A stretch of 64,000 nucleotides of DNA. Source: Ferruginibacter paludis. Its GTDB lineage: Bacteria > Bacteroidota > Bacteroidia > Chitinophagales > Chitinophagaceae. The notes under the pieces were generated by a model. The model was not told where the DNA came from and did no database searches. It saw only the letters and a list, made by a program, of their open reading frames with translations. Where the stretch lies: the NCBI RefSeq assembly GCF_030409685.1, contig NZ_JAUFQJ010000015.1, forward strand, positions 496,001 to 560,000, in the 5' to 3' direction. The translations under genes were made by a program, and so were the position numbers. Shown here piece after piece: positions 1-8,824 of the stretch; position 1 is the stretch's first letter; every line of letters starts with the position of its first letter.

Positions 1-675
1 TTTGCCCGCTGGGACAAGATGGCGAAGAACTTTACCCGCATTGGTAAAGAAATTGTTATTGCGGTAAAAGCCGGTGGACCAGATCCTAATGGCAATGCGG
101 CGTTGCGAAGATGTTACCAAAACGCCCGGAGTGTGGGAATGCCAAAAGATAGGGTTGAGGCGGCTATTAAAAGGGCCATGGGTAAAGAAATGGTGCATTA
201 TGATGAAATTTTGTACGAAGGATATGCGCCGCATGGTATTGCTATATTGGTAGAAACTGCGACCGATAATCCTACCAGAACTGTTGCCAATGTAAGAATG
301 CATTTTACCAAAAGTGGTGGTAGCTTAGGAACGAGTGGAAGTGTTGCTTTTACCTTCAATCGGCTGGGAGAATTTAAAATAAAAAATACCGGCTTAAATA
401 TAGAAGATCTGGAACTGGAACTGATTGATTATGGATTGGAAGAAATAGGTGAAGATAGCGAAGGGAATATTGTTATCCGTACCACTTTTACTGAATTTGG
501 CCACATGGCAAAAGCATTGGAAGAAAAAAAGATTGAAGTGATTACTGCAGAATTGACAAGGATACCAATGAATACGACAGAGTTGAGTGAAGAAGCCGCC
601 CAGGACGTGTTTAAGCTAGTTGATAAGTTAGAGCAGGATGAAGATGTACAGAAAGTATATCACAATATGAAATAG
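1..675 (+). CDS. yebC: YebC/PmpR family protein (5' end cut by window)
   Basis: YebC-family proteins act as transcriptional regulators or as factors that relieve ribosome stalling; which applies here cannot be told from sequence. The reading frame is open from base 1 (FARWDKMAKNF...), and family members have roughly a dozen residues before this point, so the true start lies upstream and the ATG at 19 is internal. The AGGPDPNGN and NARSVGMPKDRVEAAIKRA stretches and the later GGSLGTSGSVAFTF segment are typical of the family, and the acidic C-terminal domain is complete. A convergent phzF-like gene follows after about 100 bases without an obvious terminator. Confidence 0.93.
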   Translation, partial: FARWDKMAKNFTRIGKEIVIAVKAGGPDPNGNAALRRCYQNARSVGMPKDRVEAAIKRAMGKEMVHYDEILYEGYAPHGIAILVETATDNPTRTVANVRMHFTKSGGSLGTSGSVAFTFNRLGEFKIKNTGLNIEDLELELIDYGLEEIGEDSEGNIVIRTTFTEFGHMAKALEEKKIEVITAELTRIPMNTTELSEEAAQDVFKLVDKLEQDEDVQKVYHNMK

Positions 676-779
676 TTGTTATGGCTTATGTCTGTTTTTC
701 TTTAGGGATGTTATTTTTTAAAAAGAAAAGTCGTCGTCGAGTTGAAGGATCATACATTAGCCATCATAATCAACCATCG

Positions 780-1574
780 TTAAATGGTTATTTCCCCTTT
801 CATATAAAAAACGCATTGGCCGCTGATAGTTACCCTTTCCGCATTCAGTTGTTCGCACCATAATTCGCCGCCACGTTTGGATAATTGCAATGCACGCAGT
901 TTATTTTTACCGAGTTTTTCGCTCCAGAAAGGAATTAATTGAGCATGCGCAGAACCGGTAACTGGATCTTCATTAATGCCGGCGCCGGGTGCAAAAAATC
1001 TTGAAACAAAATCGGCCTTTTTCCCCGGCGCGGTAATGATCATTTTATCAAAATGCTTTTTCATTAAAGTAAAATCAGGAGTACAATTTTTTACATCCTC
1101 TTCTGTTTCCAGCTCTACTAAAATATCACGGTACTTGTATACCCCCGTAATGATTGGATTACCCAATATTTCACTTAAAGAATCATCATATAATTCCAGC
1201 CTTTCCGGCTTCCAGCTGGGGAAATCCATTGTTATCAACTCTTCTTTTTTGGTTATGGTAAGAACGCCGCTTTTAGAATTAAAACGTACTGCATTTTTAT
1301 CAAACCCGAGTATTGAGAACAATACATAAGCGCTTGCCAGCGTGGCGTGACCGCAAAGATTGATCTCTACTTCCGGCGTAAACCACCGGATATCATAATC
1401 TGCACCGGCTGTGCCTGAGGGAACAAAAAAGACGGTTTCAGATAAATTATTTTCAAGTGCAATGTTTTGCATTACTGTATCATCCAGCCATTGCTGCAGC
1501 GGAATGACGGCTGCAGGATTGCCGGAAAAAAGTCGGTTAGCGAAAGCATCAACCTGGTATAATGCTAAATTCAT
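780..1574 (-). CDS. PhzF-family isomerase/epimerase-like protein
   Basis: This 264-residue protein belongs to the PhzF (diaminopimelate-epimerase-like) fold family. Visible marks are NPAAV near residue 19, the SETVFF motif holding the family's catalytic glutamate (E46), CGHATLA at 74-80 and DPVTGSAH at 203-210. Length matches the usual 260-300 residues. Family members range from the phenazine enzyme PhzF to many enzymes of unknown substrate, and no phenazine genes are nearby, so only the fold and general isomerase class are called. It lies 35 bases downstream of the E1 dehydrogenase on the same strand and is probably cotranscribed with it. Confidence 0.88.
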   Translation of the reverse strand: MNLALYQVDAFANRLFSGNPAAVIPLQQWLDDTVMQNIALENNLSETVFFVPSGTAGADYDIRWFTPEVEINLCGHATLASAYVLFSILGFDKNAVRFNSKSGVLTITKKEELITMDFPSWKPERLELYDDSLSEILGNPIITGVYKYRDILVELETEEDVKNCTPDFTLMKKHFDKMIITAPGKKADFVSRFFAPGAGINEDPVTGSAHAQLIPFWSEKLGKNKLRALQLSKRGGELWCEQLNAERVTISGQCVFYMKGEITI

Positions 1575-1609
1575 AACAACAAACGATAGATTTAAATTAA
1601 CAGTAAAGA

Positions 1610-4006
1610 TTATTCTGCCATCATTTCTTTCACCACCCTTACCACATCTTCAACGTTGGGCTTGCTGAAGTAATCGCCATCACTTGCATAAGATGGCCGG
1701 TGGTCCTGCGCAGTGATTGTTCTTGGCGCAACATCCAGATATTTATAACCTCCCTGTTCTTCCATCACTTTGTTAAACATAAATGCAGCGGCGCCTCCGG
1801 GCACATCCTCGTCAACAAACAAAATGCGGTTGGTTTTTTGCAACGATTTTGCAATGATGTGATGGATATCAAATGGCAACAAAGTTTGTACGTCCATTAC
1901 TTCGCAACTGATACTTAGTTTATCAAGCGAATTTACTGCTTCAAGCACGACACGCAGGGTAGAACCATAAGTCACAATGGTAACATCAGAGCCTTCATGC
2001 ACAATTTCCGGTACACCCAGCGGCACCGTAAAAGCGAGTAAATTATCGGGTAATTTTTCTTTAAGGCGATAGCCGTTCAGGCACTCAATCATCAGCGCAG
2101 GGTCATTGCTTTGCATCAGCGTGTTGTACATGCCTGCAGCCTGCACCATATTTCGTGGTACACAAATGTAAATGCCGCGTAATGAATTTATGATCATTCC
2201 CATAGGGGAACCACTGTGCCAGATACCTTCCAGCCGGTGTCCGCGGGTCCGTATAATCATGGGGCAACTTTGCTGCCCCGCAGTACGAAAATGTGTAGTT
2301 GCCAAATCATCACTTAACGTTTGTAAACCATACAACATGTAATCAATGTATTGAATTTCGGCAATAGGCCGCAAGCCTCTTAGTGCTAACCCAATACCCT
2401 GCCCCATTATTGAAAGCTCCCTTATGCCGGTATCAAATATGCGCTGGTCTCCATATTTTGCCTGCAGTCCGCTGAAGCCCTGGTTTACGTCGCCAATAAA
2501 GCCCAGGTCTTCGCCAAAGGCTGTTACCTTATCATTACTGGAAAACAGCGCATCAAAATAATGGTTAAGCACTTCATACCCATTTACAATTTTGGCATCT
2601 TCTGAATAGTATGGATTAATTACGGTAACATTCAATGCAGATTTAGGTCCTTCGTTATACAAGAAAGAATTATACAGTTTTGCGTTAGCCCTTCTTAGCT
2701 GCTGGTAATGATTATTCAATTCCTCAGTCCCCGTACTATTGCCCGCAACATCAAGCGCAGTAGCCATCGCCTTTAAAACTTCTCTCCGCAAGGGTTCCCT
2801 GTTGTTGTTCAATTCCAGGATAATATTGCTGACTTCTGCACCTTTTTCGGCAGTTAATTTTTGCGAAAGATTACTTAATAGAGGAAGGCATTCTGCTACC
2901 TGTTGTTTTATGGGAGCGATGTATTTTTCCCATGCCTTTTGTTTACTTTCCTTAATAAATAATTTTGCATTTATCTCAATTTCAACCAATTCATTTTCTT
3001 CGGCGAGTGCATTTGCCAAAATCCACTCCCGCATTTGCTTAATGCAATCCCATTCTCTCTCCCAGGCAAGTCTTTCTGGTTTTTTATACCGCTCGTGGCT
3101 ACCGGATGTTGAATGTCCCTGCGGTTGTGTTATTTCTTCTACGTGAAAAATGGCAGGGATGTGAGTGTCCCTTATTTTCTGAATCGCCGGTTCAAATACT
3201 TCACACATGCCGGCATAATCCCAGCCTTTTAATTTATAAATATCAAGACCATTTGTGCCCTCTGTTTTTTGCATTCCCCTTAATGCAGTAGAAATAGAGC
3301 CTTTGGTGGTTTGCAAATGTTTCGGAACAGAAATGCCATATCCGTCATCCCAAATAAAAATGGCCAACGGTACCTGCAGAACGCCTGCTGCATTTACTAC
3401 TTCCCAAAAATGTCCTTCGCTTGTAGATGCATCTCCTATGGTACAAAAGCACACTTCGTTACCGTTATCACTTAAGTTACGATACTGTTTAAAAACGTCT
3501 ACATTTCTGAATAATTTGGAAGCCAGTGCCAAACCTAGTGCACGGGGCATTTGGCCAGCGGTGGGGGCCATATCACTGCTGGTATTTTTGATATTGGCAA
3601 GATCAAGCCAATCGCCATTTTCATCTGCATTTTTTGTCGCAAAGTGTGCGTTCATCTGACGACCTGCACTAAATGGGTCATTGTTAATATCGGGATCTGC
3701 AAATAATTGAGCGAAATATTGTTCAACTGTAGCCATACCTGCAGCAAACATAAAAGTCTGATCGCGATAATACCCTGCCCTGAAATCACCAGGTTTAAAA
3801 AATTTGGCCATTGCTACCTGAGCGACTTCTTTGCCGTCTCCAAAAATGCCAAATTTTGCTTTGCCTGTAAGCACTTCTTTTCTTCCCATCAGGCTGGTTT
3901 CCCTGCTTTCGCAGCTAATACGGTAATCTTTCAGCACTTCATTCCGGAAATGATCAAAACTTAATTTTTCCTGCAATGCAGTATCATTGGTATTTACTGT
4001 ATCCAT
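1610..4006 (-). CDS. 2-oxoacid dehydrogenase E1, alpha and beta subunits fused
   Basis: The 798-residue product joins a thiamine-diphosphate E1 alpha domain (about residues 15-390) to an E1 beta transketolase-like domain (about 455-798). The TPP-binding motif starts at GDAS (191) with the downstream VVNAAGV segment, and the beta half shows the FGEDLGFIGDVNQG and RELSIMGQGIGLALRG blocks. It probably decarboxylates branched-chain 2-oxoacids, or pyruvate, for an E2/E3 complex encoded elsewhere; substrate choice cannot be read from sequence. Fused alpha-beta E1 proteins are known in Bacteroidota. A TAnnTTTG box lies only four bases before the ATG, so the mRNA may be leaderless. The gene is divergent from the DUF1573 pair. 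Confidence 0.9.
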   Translation of the reverse strand: MDTVNTNDTALQEKLSFDHFRNEVLKDYRISCESRETSLMGRKEVLTGKAKFGIFGDGKEVAQVAMAKFFKPGDFRAGYYRDQTFMFAAGMATVEQYFAQLFADPDINNDPFSAGRQMNAHFATKNADENGDWLDLANIKNTSSDMAPTAGQMPRALGLALASKLFRNVDVFKQYRNLSDNGNEVCFCTIGDASTSEGHFWEVVNAAGVLQVPLAIFIWDDGYGISVPKHLQTTKGSISTALRGMQKTEGTNGLDIYKLKGWDYAGMCEVFEPAIQKIRDTHIPAIFHVEEITQPQGHSTSGSHERYKKPERLAWEREWDCIKQMREWILANALAEENELVEIEINAKLFIKESKQKAWEKYIAPIKQQVAECLPLLSNLSQKLTAEKGAEVSNIILELNNNREPLRREVLKAMATALDVAGNSTGTEELNNHYQQLRRANAKLYNSFLYNEGPKSALNVTVINPYYSEDAKIVNGYEVLNHYFDALFSSNDKVTAFGEDLGFIGDVNQGFSGLQAKYGDQRIFDTGIRELSIMGQGIGLALRGLRPIAEIQYIDYMLYGLQTLSDDLATTHFRTAGQQSCPMIIRTRGHRLEGIWHSGSPMGMIINSLRGIYICVPRNMVQAAGMYNTLMQSNDPALMIECLNGYRLKEKLPDNLLAFTVPLGVPEIVHEGSDVTIVTYGSTLRVVLEAVNSLDKLSISCEVMDVQTLLPFDIHHIIAKSLQKTNRILFVDEDVPGGAAAFMFNKVMEEQGGYKYLDVAPRTITAQDHRPSYASDGDYFSKPNVEDVVRVVKEMMAE

Positions 4007-4010
4007 TCAA

Positions 4011-4018
4011 CAAATGTA
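4011..4018 (-). promoter_or_regulatory. Candidate -7 box (TACATTTG) of the E1 dehydrogenase gene
   Basis: On the minus strand TACATTTG matches the Bacteroidota -7 consensus TAnnTTTG and ends four bases before the ATG at 4006. I see no TTG -33 element at the usual distance, so support is moderate. Confidence 0.4.
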
Positions 4019-4066
4019 AAATAATAGTTGTGATGATTGTTAAAAAAAACATAACCCCCTGACAAT

Positions 4067-4098
4067 TTGTAATGGTTTTAATCGTTTTTGTATCTTTG
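4067..4098 (+). promoter_or_regulatory. Bacteroidota-type promoter of the DUF1573 gene pair
   Basis: TTG at 4067-4069 and TATCTTTG at 4091-4098 are separated by 21 bases, matching the Bacteroidota -33/-7 pattern. The first start codon is 28 bases further on. Confidence 0.65.
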
Positions 4099-4126
4099 GA
4101 TCAATATTTGAAAACTTACACATCAA

Positions 4127-4615
4127 ATGAAAAAAGTATTTACACTGGCTGTTGTTTGTTTTGCTGCACTTTACGTGCATGCACAGTCAACAGATTTAGG
4201 CAAAAATACTCCTAAGCAACCTTCTTCTTTAAGCGGAACAACTACTGTACCAGCAGAGATTTTAGGTTTAAAAGAAACAGCATTTGATTTTGGTAAAATT
4301 CCGCAAGGCAGACCGGTTACACATATTTTTGAAGTGATAAACAATGGAAAAGATTCATTAAAAATCAGCAATGTGCAGGCAAGTTGCGGTTGCACTACGC
4401 CCGACTGGGATAGAAATAAAGTACAAGCTCCAAAAGAAAAAACAGCCATCACGGTTGGTTATAATGCAGCAAGTGAAGGACCTTTTACAAAAATTATTAC
4501 CATCACTTACAACGGAACCGAAACCAAACAGATAACTATTACAGGAGAGGTTTGGAAAACGCCAGCTACTTCTGCACCCGAAAATAAAGAACTAGGAATT
4601 TTAAAAGATTTATAA
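4127..4615 (+). CDS. DUF1573 protein, first of two tandem copies
   Basis: This 162-residue protein starts with a signal peptide (MKKVFTLAVVCFAALYVHA, then QS) and contains one DUF1573 domain, an immunoglobulin-like beta domain common in Bacteroidota envelope proteins. The family mark is the cysteine pair in NVQASCGCTTPDW. The Phe-Asp-Phe-Gly-Lys-Ile start of the domain (near residue 53) recurs in the next gene, so the two are paralogues. No enzymatic function is known; a periplasmic or surface role is inferred from the leader. A promoter precedes it and the paralogue follows after 29 bases. Confidence 0.88.
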   Translation: MKKVFTLAVVCFAALYVHAQSTDLGKNTPKQPSSLSGTTTVPAEILGLKETAFDFGKIPQGRPVTHIFEVINNGKDSLKISNVQASCGCTTPDWDRNKVQAPKEKTAITVGYNAASEGPFTKIITITYNGTETKQITITGEVWKTPATSAPENKELGILKDL

Positions 4616-4644
4616 TAAATTTAAAAACAATTCAAAAGAATATC

Positions 4645-5157
4645 ATGAAAACATTTTTATTATCCGCAGCTGTACTTGCGATGACGTCAACAGTATTTGC
4701 ACAACCACAGGCAAAAAAAGTAGCTGATGTTGCCAAATTTACGAATGAGACAATTGACTTTGGGAAAATAAAACAAAGTGTTCCTGCTAAAGGTACTTTT
4801 ACAGTTACCAACATCAGCAGCACACCTTTAATTATTGAGCAAGCAAATCCAACTTGCGGATGTACTATTTCTGATTATACAAAAGAGCCAATAGCTCCGG
4901 GTAAAACTGGTGTTATCAATGCAACTTACAATGCAGCCAATGCAGGTCATTTTGAAAAACATTTAACTGTAAAGTTTGCTGGTATTGATGAAATGAAAAG
5001 CATCACTTTTACAGGTGAGGTTATAACAGCAGAGGAGTTTGATAAAGCAAAAGCAGCGGCTCCGGCAGTTGAAGCAAAACCAGCAACAACAGCTGTCGCA
5101 GCACCTGTTCCAGCGAAAGTGGTTAAAAAAGTAAAAACAAAAAGCAGTAAGAAATAA
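4645..5157 (+). CDS. DUF1573 protein, second tandem copy with Lys/Ala-rich tail
   Basis: This 170-residue exported protein has a signal peptide ending near VFAQ (residue 20), then a DUF1573 domain with the same cysteine pair (NPTCGCTISDY) as its upstream neighbour. It differs in its C-terminal 35 or so residues, which are rich in alanine, proline and lysine (AAAPAVEAKPATT... and a basic KKVKTKSSKK end). The tail looks disordered and may bind envelope polymers, which is inference. It is cotranscribed with the upstream copy and followed by a hairpin terminator. Confidence 0.88.
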   Translation: MKTFLLSAAVLAMTSTVFAQPQAKKVADVAKFTNETIDFGKIKQSVPAKGTFTVTNISSTPLIIEQANPTCGCTISDYTKEPIAPGKTGVINATYNAANAGHFEKHLTVKFAGIDEMKSITFTGEVITAEEFDKAKAAAPAVEAKPATTAVAAPVPAKVVKKVKTKSSKK

Positions 5158-5182
5158 CAAAATAAAAATTTGATTTAAGAAA

Positions 5183-5208
5183 GTCTCCGCCACAACGGAG
5201 GCTTTTTT
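5183..5208. terminator. Hairpin terminator between DUF1573 pair and EamA gene
   Basis: GTCTCCG pairs with CGGAGGC (one G-T pair) around a six-base loop, followed by six T. It overlaps the stop of the convergent transporter gene, so it may serve both strands. Confidence 0.7.
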
Positions 5209-6082
5209 ATTTTGCTTTTTTATTAGTAACATAAACGCCAGCCAGAATGATCACCATGCAGATTACCTGCAGAATGCCAAGATATTCTCCATAAATAATT
5301 CCCCATGCAATAGCAACAAATGGAATCACATAAGTAACCATACTTGCGAAAATTACCCCCGCTCTTTTTACCAGCATATAAAATATAATCGTGGCGATAG
5401 CTGTACCGCCAACACCTAACACAACTGCCGCTGACGTTGATATCAGTATTAAGGTGTGCTGTAATGGCAAATTGAAATATCCCGTATATACAAGTATCAG
5501 CAGTGCAGGAATAGCATTTAATGAAAGAGCTACAGCTGTAATGTGAAGGGAAGGAATGTGCAATAGTTTTTTGGAAACCATATTTACGTTAAAACCATAC
5601 AGAAAGGTGGCTAACACAATGAGCAATACCGACATGGGATTTTGACCGGCTTGTAAATGCCTTTTACTTAGAAGTAACAATACGCTGCCACTTAAAGCAA
5701 TTGCAATACCGGTTACTTTATTTACTGACGTATGGGTATGAAAAAAAATAACACCATTGATAATTATAAACACGGGTGTCAATGCGTTGAGTGTGCCTGC
5801 CAGGCTGCTATCTACTTTTTCCTCGGCCATACAGAATAGAAAAGCAGGTATGAGGCTTCCGATACTTCCTGACAAAAAAATAAGTAGTAATTTTTTTGCG
5901 GGAATACCTTTAATACATTTTAGAGCGATCGGTAATAATATCAGTCCGGATGCCGCAATCCTCACAGCGGCTACCTGGTAAGATGACAATTGTCCTAGAC
6001 CTATTTTCATTAAGATGAAGCTGCTGCCCCAAATCAATGAAAGTAACATAAACAGCAGCCAGTCAATAACAGTTTTATTCAT
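5207..6082 (-). CDS. EamA/DMT-family transporter
   Basis: The product is a roughly 290-residue integral membrane protein with about ten hydrophobic segments and an internal repeat, the layout of the drug/metabolite transporter (EamA) superfamily. The LIWGSSFILMKIGL segment near the N-terminus and the second-repeat Pro-Phe segment near the C-terminus are typical. Substrate is unknown. An upstream in-frame ATG at 6115 would add eleven hydrophobic residues; I prefer the ATG at 6082 because MNKTVIDWLLFMLLSLIWG is the usual start of this family. It stands alone between convergent DUF1573 genes and divergent mscL. Confidence 0.85.
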   Translation of the reverse strand: MNKTVIDWLLFMLLSLIWGSSFILMKIGLGQLSSYQVAAVRIAASGLILLPIALKCIKGIPAKKLLLIFLSGSIGSLIPAFLFCMAEEKVDSSLAGTLNALTPVFIIINGVIFFHTHTSVNKVTGIAIALSGSVLLLLSKRHLQAGQNPMSVLLIVLATFLYGFNVNMVSKKLLHIPSLHITAVALSLNAIPALLILVYTGYFNLPLQHTLILISTSAAVVLGVGGTAIATIIFYMLVKRAGVIFASMVTYVIPFVAIAWGIIYGEYLGILQVICMVIILAGVYVTNKKAK

Positions 6083-6243
6083 TTTGAGCCTGCAAAGTAG
6101 CAGTAAATAAATCAAATCTTTAAATTGTATCCAGATTATGTTACCTAATTGTTTTTCTTAATATTTTGTTGGAAACATAACAATAAAAATATATTTTCGT
6201 ATCGTCTTATTTTCTATCAATTAACCATTTAAAAATCATTATT

Positions 6244-6621
6244 ATGGGATTTATCAAAGAATTCAAAGATTTTGCCATGAAAGGCAACGTCGTAGATCTT
6301 GCAGTTGCTGTTATTATTGGTGCAGCGTTTGGTGCTATTGTATCTTCTCTCGTAGATGATATCATCACACCTTTATTATTAACTCCGGCATTGAAAGCGG
6401 CGGGAGCAGCCGACATCGAACATCTTAGTTGGGGGGCTGTAAAATATGGCAAATTTCTATCTTCTGTAATTAAATTTATTGTTATAGCCCTTGTGCTGTT
6501 TTCTATTATAAAAGCTGCCAACGCGGTAAAGAAGAAAGAAGAAGCTGCCCCACTACCACCTGCAGAACCTTCTTCAACTGACAAGTTATTAATGCAGATA
6601 AGAGACGAGCTTAAAAAATAA
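6244..6621 (+). CDS. mscL: Large-conductance mechanosensitive channel
   Basis: At 125 residues this has the usual MscL length. It opens as a homopentameric pore under membrane tension to release solutes on osmotic downshock. The N-terminal FKDFAMKGNVVDLAVAVIIG segment is the amphipathic helix plus pore-lining TM1, with the DDIITPLL stretch after it; TM2 is around residues 75-95 and a charged cytoplasmic helix closes the protein. It is monocistronic, with a terminator right behind it. A weak promoter-like TTG and TATATTTT pair lies about 60 bases upstream. Confidence 0.95.
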   Translation: MGFIKEFKDFAMKGNVVDLAVAVIIGAAFGAIVSSLVDDIITPLLLTPALKAAGAADIEHLSWGAVKYGKFLSSVIKFIVIALVLFSIIKAANAVKKKEEAAPLPPAEPSSTDKLLMQIRDELKK

Positions 6622-6641
6622 TGCAATTTTTTATGTTATAT

Positions 6642-6670
6642 AAAAATACACCTGCAAAGGTGTATTTTTT
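6642..6670 (+). terminator. Terminator after mscL
   Basis: A 12-base inverted repeat (AAAAATACACCT with AGGTGTATTTTT) around the loop GCAA, running into a T tract. Confidence 0.75.
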
Positions 6671-6743
6671 ATATCAGGCAACTTATATTATCAAAAAGTT
6701 GTCTTAGCGGTAAAATTATTTATTTCAATTAAAACCAAATAGA

Positions 6744-7664
6744 ATGAAAAAAGCTATTTATCTGTGTTCCCTGTTATTAATCAGAGTTATTACTTCACAG
6801 GCACAGTCAGAAACAAATGTAAAGACTTCAACCAATGTAGATGGAGCAATTTCAACAGTAGCAAAAAATAAATCAGATACCACTGTAAAAGATGGTTGGG
6901 TTAAAGCCGGAACAATCAATATCAGCCTGACAGAATTAGGACAAAATAATTATTGGACAGCTGTTAAAGGTGGTGGTAACACTTCTTTTTTTGGTGTTAA
7001 GGGTATTATATCATACGATTTCAACAGAAAAAAAGGAAAGACAAACTGGTTAAATTCTTTAAATGGAAGATATGCAGGCACTAGTTCTTCAGTCTATGTT
7101 CCTGCAACAAACAGTTCCAAGTCAGTGCCTTTTACAAAGAGTGACGACTATTTAAACTTTAGTTCTATTTACGGAAAAGAGTTTAGTAAAGAATGGAGTT
7201 ATGCAGCCTTCTTTAGTTTGGAAAGTCAGTTTGAGCGGTTCATGACTCCCGGTTATATCAAACTTGGCCCAGGGTTTTTATACAAGCCAAGTAATCATTT
7301 CAACTTGCTTATTTCTCCGGCAATGGCCAATTTAACCACCAAATTAACTGCCAGTTCCAAGCCATTGTCACTGTACGGTGTAGATGCAGGTAAAAAAGTT
7401 GCTTTTGGATTAGGGGCCTATGCCAGGGCCAGTTTTTCTTACGATTTGTCTAAAGGAATTTTATATACCGGTTTTGCTGATGTTTACTCAAATTACCTGA
7501 AAAATCCGGGCAATTTGATTGTAAACTGGAACAACCTGTTTGCTTTTACAGTAAATAAGTATATCGCCGCAACAGTTAGTTTTAATTTACGTTATAATGA
7601 TCTGGAAGTTGCCAGAATGCAAACGCAACATGGAATTGGTATCGGCTTCAACTATAAATTTTAA
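6744..7664 (+). CDS. DUF3078 outer-membrane-type protein, first of two
   Basis: This 306-residue protein has a signal peptide (cleavage near ITSQAQS) and then a long alternating-hydrophobic region rich in aromatic residues and glycine, consistent with a beta-barrel. The DGWVKAGTINISLTELGQNNYWTA block after a short linker is the DUF3078 opening, repeated in the next gene as the NGWIKGLACSISLTQV block. The C-terminus ends in GIGIGFNYKF, a phenylalanine-terminated strand suitable for barrel assembly. Function is unknown; families like this are found in Bacteroidota only or mostly. The paralogue follows 92 bases later, behind a possible hairpin, so the genes may be separately transcribed. Confidence 0.85.
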   Translation: MKKAIYLCSLLLIRVITSQAQSETNVKTSTNVDGAISTVAKNKSDTTVKDGWVKAGTINISLTELGQNNYWTAVKGGGNTSFFGVKGIISYDFNRKKGKTNWLNSLNGRYAGTSSSVYVPATNSSKSVPFTKSDDYLNFSSIYGKEFSKEWSYAAFFSLESQFERFMTPGYIKLGPGFLYKPSNHFNLLISPAMANLTTKLTASSKPLSLYGVDAGKKVAFGLGAYARASFSYDLSKGILYTGFADVYSNYLKNPGNLIVNWNNLFAFTVNKYIAATVSFNLRYNDLEVARMQTQHGIGIGFNYKF

Positions 7665-7707
7665 TAGCTGTAAGATTTTCTTATACAATTTGGATTTTTT
7701 AGTAAAT

Positions 7708-7731
7708 GGCTGGTGCTAAAAAATGCCAGCC
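7708..7731 (+). terminator. Possible hairpin between the two DUF3078 genes
   Basis: GGCTGG at 7708 pairs with CCAGCC at 7726 around a twelve-base loop, followed by a T-rich but interrupted stretch. Weak terminator or attenuator candidate. Confidence 0.4.
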
Positions 7732-7756
7732 GTTTATTTAGTTCAAAATATTTTCA

Positions 7757-8752
7757 ATGAAATACCTATTTGTAACTGCAGTCTTTTTGTGCGTTTTGGA
7801 TATTGCCATTGCTCAGGATACATCTCTTAAAGAGATGAAAGTAATTGCAGAAAACGCTGTAAAAAATGATACTATAAAAAAAGCAGATAAAAACGGGTGG
7901 ATTAAAGGCTTAGCATGCAGTATCAGTCTTACCCAGGTAAGCAACAGCAATTGGATTTCAGCAGGAGGCGATCGATTTTCTCTTTCATCAGCAGCAACTG
8001 TTAATGCTTTTGCTTCCAAAAAATGGGGCAGAAAAAGCTGGGATAACACGCTGGATTTTAACTATGGCCTGATAAAAACTACTTCTCTTGGTTCGCGAAA
8101 ATTCAATGACCGCATTGACCTGGTTTCAAAATATGGGTATGCGCCTGCAAACTGGAAGAAAGTAAATATTTCAATTTTGGGCCAGTTAAGGACGCAATTA
8201 ACCAGCGGATATGAATACAATTATTTTGAAACTGCAAACAAAAGAAGGAATTCAGGCTTTTTTGCCCCTGCTTATATTGTGATAGCACCTGGCATCAACT
8301 GGACTCCACTTTCCTGGTTTTCTTTATTTGGTTCTCCTCTCGCAACAAGATGGACAATTGTTACCAACGGTCCTTACAGTTATCTTTCCCAGGGCGGTAT
8401 ATTTAACAGTCACATGGAAACTCCACTGGCCACACTCTATGGTGTAAATCCTTTGAAACAGCATAGGGGAGAGTTTGGTACTTTTGTTACAGCAGTGATC
8501 AGGAAAGATATTGTGAAAAATGTTGCCTATTCCGGCAAGCTGGATTTATACAGTAATTACCTTAGAAATCCGCAAAATGTTGATCTATTTTGGACAAATC
8601 AATTTAAGCTAAAGGTAAATCGATTTATCCAGGTAAGTTATTCTTTAGATCTTTTATATGATGATGATGTAAAAAAATCTTCAGTGCCGTCGCAGACAAT
8701 AGGTTTGCAGATGTTATCCACCTTGGGTATGGGTTTTGCGCTTAATTTATAA
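7757..8752 (+). CDS. DUF3078 outer-membrane-type protein, second of two
   Basis: The 331-residue product begins with a signal peptide (cleavage near AIAQD) and carries a DUF3078 domain starting at about residue 46 (NGWIKGLACSISLTQVSNSNW). It shares layout and several blocks with the preceding gene, including a KNVAYSGKLDLYSNYLRNPQNV segment that parallels KGILYTGFADVYSNYLKNPGNL there. The alternating pattern and GMGFALNL ending suggest a barrel in the outer membrane. Role unknown. A strong terminator follows, so the pair ends a transcription unit. Confidence 0.85.
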   Translation: MKYLFVTAVFLCVLDIAIAQDTSLKEMKVIAENAVKNDTIKKADKNGWIKGLACSISLTQVSNSNWISAGGDRFSLSSAATVNAFASKKWGRKSWDNTLDFNYGLIKTTSLGSRKFNDRIDLVSKYGYAPANWKKVNISILGQLRTQLTSGYEYNYFETANKRRNSGFFAPAYIVIAPGINWTPLSWFSLFGSPLATRWTIVTNGPYSYLSQGGIFNSHMETPLATLYGVNPLKQHRGEFGTFVTAVIRKDIVKNVAYSGKLDLYSNYLRNPQNVDLFWTNQFKLKVNRFIQVSYSLDLLYDDDVKKSSVPSQTIGLQMLSTLGMGFALNL

Positions 8753-8780
8753 ATCTCTCTTAACTTATTTATACATTTGC

Positions 8781-8806
8781 CCTCCGGTTTAGCCGGAGGA
8801 TTTTTT
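8781..8806 (+). terminator. Terminator after the DUF3078 pair
   Basis: CCTCCGG pairs with CCGGAGG around the loop TTTAG, followed by A and six T. Confidence 0.8.
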
Positions 8807-8824
8807 GTAACCTAACTTTTTACT

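Noticed and set aside
681-863. 60-residue plus-strand reading frame after yebC
   Set aside because: It overlaps the phzF-like gene on the other strand, has no domain and a basic, low-complexity sequence; likely chance.
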